A DNA stretch of 44,058 nucleotides. It comes from Rhodoferax sp. OV413 (lineage in GTDB: Bacteria > Pseudomonadota > Gammaproteobacteria > Pseudomonadales > Pseudohongiellaceae). Shown one piece after another: positions 40,901-44,058 of the stretch. The stretch is taken from assembly GCA_943330915.2 (NCBI GenBank), contig CALQJO020000023.1:1-44058 (forward strand). Reading direction: 5' to 3'. The notes beneath the pieces were generated by a model, which was not told the DNA's origin, made no database searches, and worked only from the letters and a program-made list of their open reading frames with translations. Both the position numbers and the translations under genes were made by a program. Each line of letters opens with the position of its first letter. Within the stretch, counting starts at the first letter, position 1.

Positions 40901-41805
40901 TGACGCTTGGCGACAGAGTTGTATTGTTCTTAAAGGGCATGGCGATTGGTATAGCTGATTCAGTCCCCGGTGTTTCGGGTGGCACTATTGCAGTGATCAG
41001 TGGCATCTACGAGCGACTGTTGGGAGCGCTACGAAGCTGCAATCCTATTGCGCTGAAGGTCTTGTACCAGCAAGGGCTGAAAGCGTTCTGGCGATGTATT
41101 GATGGCAGCTTTTTGTTAACACTGTTATTGGGCATTCTGACCAGTCTGATGATGATGGCTAACACCGTGCTGTATCTGCTGGACAATCACTTTATGCTGG
41201 TCATGGCATTTTTTATGGGGCTGGTATTAGCGTCGTGTTTGCTGTTGTACCGAGAGATGGGCTCCTTTAGCGTAATAAAGGCCATATTGTTTGTTATTGG
41301 GTTTGTTTTGACCGTTCTGACAGCAGTGATAAACCCGGCAGCCGGCAGCACCTCATTGCTGTATTTGTTTTTCTGCGGTGCGATTGCGATCTGCGCGATG
41401 ATTCTGCCGGGTATTTCCGGCGCATTCATTTTGATACTGTTGGGTGTTTATCAGTATGTTTTGGATGCCTTGCGTAGTCTGCAGCTGGATGTGATTCTGA
41501 TTTTTGCTCTTGGATGTCTGATCGGAATATTGTCTTTTGCTCATGTACTGACGTTTATGTTTGTTCATTATCGACAGACGACCTATGCGTTTCTGGTAGG
41601 TATGCTGGCTGCGTCAATTGTGGTGCTGTGGCCCTGGCGATTATCGACAGAGCCCGGAGGTGGGTTAGGCATGATGCCTTGGGTTTATACGGAAGTTACT
41701 GGCAACCCGGCACAGCTACCTGCGATTGTGTTGTGTGCAGCGGTTGGTTTTGTTGTGATTATGGCGTTCTCTGCGACCGTGTCACGGTTGTCCCGGGATA
41801 AATGA
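40900..41805 (+). CDS. DUF368 / PopT-type undecaprenyl-phosphate translocase
   Basis: The 301-residue polytopic membrane protein belongs to the DUF368 family. The signature GIADSVPGVSGGTIAVISGIYERLL opens the protein, and the inverted-repeat partner ICAMILPGISGAFILILLGVY lies in the second half. About eight to ten membrane segments are visible. DUF368 proteins (PopT) have recently been identified as transporters that return undecaprenyl phosphate across the inner membrane, alongside the DedA family. I infer the same role by family. The start is the ATG at 40900, sharing a base with the pcm stop (TGATG). Its position between pcm and nlpD is not the arrangement in E. coli. Confidence 0.9.
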   Translation: MTLGDRVVLFLKGMAIGIADSVPGVSGGTIAVISGIYERLLGALRSCNPIALKVLYQQGLKAFWRCIDGSFLLTLLLGILTSLMMMANTVLYLLDNHFMLVMAFFMGLVLASCLLLYREMGSFSVIKAILFVIGFVLTVLTAVINPAAGSTSLLYLFFCGAIAICAMILPGISGAFILILLGVYQYVLDALRSLQLDVILIFALGCLIGILSFAHVLTFMFVHYRQTTYAFLVGMLAASIVVLWPWRLSTEPGGGLGMMPWVYTEVTGNPAQLPAIVLCAAVGFVVIMAFSATVSRLSRDK

Positions 41806-41845
41806 GTGACTTGGATTGCCAGAAGTTTTACTGACGAGGCGTGTA

Positions 41846-42964
41846 ATGAAGAAATTTGGCGAAGTTGGTTTGTCATTTCCCCGTGTTTTGATAGCCCCGG
41901 TGTTTATGTTGCTGGCTGCATGTGCCAGCGATTATCAGGCTCCGGTGGATGATCGCAGCAGTCGTCTTGAGCGTGAAGCTCCTATGATAATCGTAGATGG
42001 GCGGGCGGTACCTGCGTCAGCAAGGGCGCCGGTTACAACTACCAGCAGTTCATCTGAGTCTGCTGCCGCGGTTGGGGCAGCTTCTACTGTTGTGGGGACG
42101 GTGAGCGTCGGGTCAGGGATCAGCAGGTCGTCAGTCACCCGGGTACCAGCCGCGCCCTCGGTAGCTGAGCAGGCACCTCTTAATCAGGCACCTCTTAGTC
42201 AGAGACCAGCGATCAGCCAGACTGCCCCCGCGCGACCCGCTCAAGGTGCAGGTAATGTTTCTTTGCTACCACCAGCCCCCTCAGCTTCCGCAGTCTCTGC
42301 CCAGTCGGGTGCAACCCATGTAGTAGCGCAAGGTGACACACTGTATTCCATCGCATTTGCTCATAACATGGATGTTCGAAGCCTGGCGCTAGCTAACAAT
42401 CTGGTGACTCCTTACACAATTTATCCGGGGCAACGGTTGAGCGTCAGTGCATCCGGTGTATCTGCCTCTGCGATGGACGCCGTTCCACAGATCCCTGCTG
42501 CACCGGCTGGAGAAGCGGCGCCAGGCACCGGTCGTCGTCCGCAGGCTGCAATCGACGAGAGGCGCACCGGAAGTGTGAATACCCGGGAGGTCGACGGCGT
42601 CACCTGGCAATGGCCTGCTGAGGGACGACTATTGAGCACTTTCTCTGAGGCCAGTGCCGCCCGGGGGATCGATATCGCCGGAGACAGCGGTCAGGCGGTG
42701 TATGCCGCTGCAGACGGTGATGTTGTCTATGCTGGTAGTGGCATCCAGGGCGCAGGTAACCTTGTTATCGTCCGTCACAATGATCGACACCTCAGTGCTT
42801 ATATGCACAACAGTGCCATGTTGGTGGGAGAGGGCGATCGGGTCAGCGCAGGCGACAAGATTGCAGAGATTGGGTCGGGCCCCAGCGGTCGCGATATGCT
42901 CCACTTCGAAGTGCGCGTTGATGGTAAACCAGTAGATCCGGTGCGTTATCTGCCGATGCGCTAA
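41846..42964 (+). CDS. nlpD: Murein hydrolase activator NlpD
   Basis: The 372-residue lipoprotein has a type II signal with lipobox LAAC (Cys at about residue 25). A long low-complexity Ala/Ser/Pro linker follows, then a LysM domain (HVVAQGDTLYSIAFAHNMDV...PGQRLSV) and a C-terminal LytM/M23 domain. The LytM zinc residues are degenerate (RGIDIAG in place of HxGxD), as in NlpD, which activates amidase AmiC instead of cutting itself. The ATG at 41846 has GAGG at 7 nt. In E. coli the main rpoS promoter lies inside nlpD; I did not locate one here. Confidence 0.94.
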   Translation: MKKFGEVGLSFPRVLIAPVFMLLAACASDYQAPVDDRSSRLEREAPMIIVDGRAVPASARAPVTTTSSSSESAAAVGAASTVVGTVSVGSGISRSSVTRVPAAPSVAEQAPLNQAPLSQRPAISQTAPARPAQGAGNVSLLPPAPSASAVSAQSGATHVVAQGDTLYSIAFAHNMDVRSLALANNLVTPYTIYPGQRLSVSASGVSASAMDAVPQIPAAPAGEAAPGTGRRPQAAIDERRTGSVNTREVDGVTWQWPAEGRLLSTFSEASAARGIDIAGDSGQAVYAAADGDVVYAGSGIQGAGNLVIVRHNDRHLSAYMHNSAMLVGEGDRVSAGDKIAEIGSGPSGRDMLHFEVRVDGKPVDPVRYLPMR

Positions 42965-42989
42965 CGCAAGGCTGTTGTTGGATCTTTGT

Positions 42990-43048
42990 GAAAAGTCTTA
43001 TGCTGCTTTTGTGACCCACTTCACACTTTTCGATTTTTTTAAAAAAAT
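42990..43048 (+). promoter_or_regulatory. A/T-rich palindrome and possible weak terminator in the nlpD-rpoS gap
   Basis: GAAAAGT (42990-42996) pairs with ACTTTTC (43025-43031), followed by a T7 run, as in a weak intrinsic terminator. The T7 run is the left half of a perfect 16-bp palindrome (A, T7, A7, T) at 43033-43048. It lies about 100 nt before rpoS and could be a curved-DNA protein site, or an element of the rpoS leader if transcription starts upstream. Confidence 0.4.
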
Positions 43049-43147
43049 TCTGCTTTTGGGACGCTGATTCCCGTAATAGTCTTGTGATATTGTCTGATCG
43101 TTCTTTTAATGAAAGGCTTCTTTCACTGTCAAGGATGGTTAGTCAAT

Positions 43148-44058
43148 ATGGATATTGAATTAAATGACGATTTGCCAGATGGCGATCTGGATCAGGATTT
43201 AACCATAAAGGAATCGCAGTCAGAGTCGAATGGTTTTGTAGATAACACCGATAACATCACCTTTGCCGCCGTTGTCTACAATAAAGAGCGTTTTGCCTGC
43301 GATGCAGAACATTCTTATGTCAGAGAAGTTTCCCCCATCCCTTTACTCAGTTACGAAGACGAGTTGCGACTGTCTCGTGCCTGTCGTGAGGGCGATGCCG
43401 TTAGCCGTCAAATCATGATCAAACACAATCTGCGCCTCGTGCTCAGTCTTGCCAGACGTTATCGCAATCGGGGGCTGGCGCTGCTGGATATGGTGTCAGA
43501 GGGTAATCTAGGGCTTATGCGAGCTGTTGAGAAATTTGATCCCGAGTTGGGATTTCGCTTTTCGACCTACGCTACCTGGTGGATAAAACAGGCAATTGAC
43601 CGTTCAATCATGAATCATGCACGCGATGTTCGCCTGCCCGTGCACGTTATCAAAGAGGTCAGTCTGATTCTGCGCAAGGAAATGCTGTTGACTCATCAGA
43701 TTGGACGTAAACCCAGTCGATCCGAGTTGGCCGTTCATTGTCAGATGCATCTTCATGAACTGGCATTTATTCTCGATTGTCATGAATCCAGCCATGAGAA
43801 TGATCAGGTAATCCCCGACGCTGAAGAGCTTCACGCCGATTGTACGGGCTGTGAACTGCATGATAGCGATCCTGTCCGGCCTTTGCAGTTGAAGGGTTTA
43901 CAGAGTACGGCACTGCGATGGTTAGATGAGTTGGGCGAGCGGCAACGAGCAGTTCTGGTGAGAAGATATGGTCTTGACGGACATGAGCAGATGACACTAG
44001 AGCAGGTAGGTGAGGATATAGGGCTGACCAGAGAGCGTGTCAGGCAGATTCAAATAGA
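43148..44058 (+). CDS. rpoS: RNA polymerase sigma factor RpoS (partial, 3' end outside window)
   Basis: The first 303 codons are visible. The product fits the stationary-phase sigma factor by position after nlpD and by its regions: 1.2/2 with RLVLSLARRYRNRGLALLDMV, EGNLGLMRAVEKFDPELGFRFSTYATWWIKQAI (2.3-2.4), region 3, and region 4 with GLTRERVRQIQ at the cut. AAGGATGG lies 8-9 nt before the ATG. Region 2 agrees well with E. coli RpoS. Region 3 is divergent and, between residues 197 and 238, contains four Cys and seven His (Cys 198, 211, 232, 235; His 197, 201, 203, 212, 216, 229, 238) where E. coli RpoS has none of the Cys. No frameshift is seen. Confidence 0.92.
   Translation, partial: MDIELNDDLPDGDLDQDLTIKESQSESNGFVDNTDNITFAAVVYNKERFACDAEHSYVREVSPIPLLSYEDELRLSRACREGDAVSRQIMIKHNLRLVLSLARRYRNRGLALLDMVSEGNLGLMRAVEKFDPELGFRFSTYATWWIKQAIDRSIMNHARDVRLPVHVIKEVSLILRKEMLLTHQIGRKPSRSELAVHCQMHLHELAFILDCHESSHENDQVIPDAEELHADCTGCELHDSDPVRPLQLKGLQSTALRWLDELGERQRAVLVRRYGLDGHEQMTLEQVGEDIGLTRERVRQIQI

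Noticed and set aside
42088-42110. GGGGACGG in nlpD as a further repeat copy
   Set aside because: Only eight bases match, the palindrome and loop are absent, and it lies in low-complexity nlpD linker sequence.

Overview
This looks like a chromosomal segment of a gammaproteobacterium. The right-hand 32 kb carries the conserved gammaproteobacterial run rpsB-tsf-pyrH-frr-uppS-cdsA-dxr-rseP-bamA-skp-lpxD-fabZ-lpxA-lpxB-rnhB-dnaE-accA-tilS-pyrG-kdsA-eno-ftsB-ispD-ispF-truD-pcm-nlpD-rpoS. I cannot place it below class from sequence alone.

Region 1 (1-8.5 kb) is an accessory-looking left part. It holds a truncated membrane-protein gene on the minus strand, a VanZ-like membrane protein on the plus strand, and a minus-strand series running ylqF, rapA, then a PreP-like M16C metalloprotease. 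Seven complete or partial copies of one palindromic repeat (arms TGGGGACGGAGAGATCA, 5-nt A/T loop) are scattered only through this part. Two copies lie inside rapA and are translated in frame. Two others appear to supply the ribosome-binding site and ATG of the genes they touch. This is the most unusual thing in the window: a mobile palindrome that behaves as an in-frame peptide insert and as a portable translation start.

Region 2 (8.5-12 kb) holds bolA, a Bax-like glucosaminidase, a secreted polysaccharide deacetylase, and a roughly 0.7-kb stretch with a possible small transcribed unit and the rpsB promoter and leader.

Region 3 (12-31 kb) is the translation and envelope block. It covers ribosomal protein S2, EF-Ts, UMP kinase and ribosome recycling. 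It then covers undecaprenyl-PP synthesis, CDP-DAG synthesis, the first committed MEP isoprenoid step, the site-2 protease of the sigma-E pathway, outer-membrane protein assembly with its periplasmic chaperone, lipid A synthesis, RNase HII and the replicative polymerase. Many genes overlap by GTGA, which indicates tight co-transcription.

Region 4 (31-44 kb) holds accA, tilS, pyrG-kdsA-eno, ftsB-ispD-ispF-truD-pcm, a DUF368/PopT-type undecaprenyl-phosphate translocase, nlpD and the start of rpoS, which is cut by the window end. The surE gene normally found between truD and pcm is absent: truD and pcm overlap directly. The RpoS homologue has an unusual Cys/His-rich stretch in sigma region 3.
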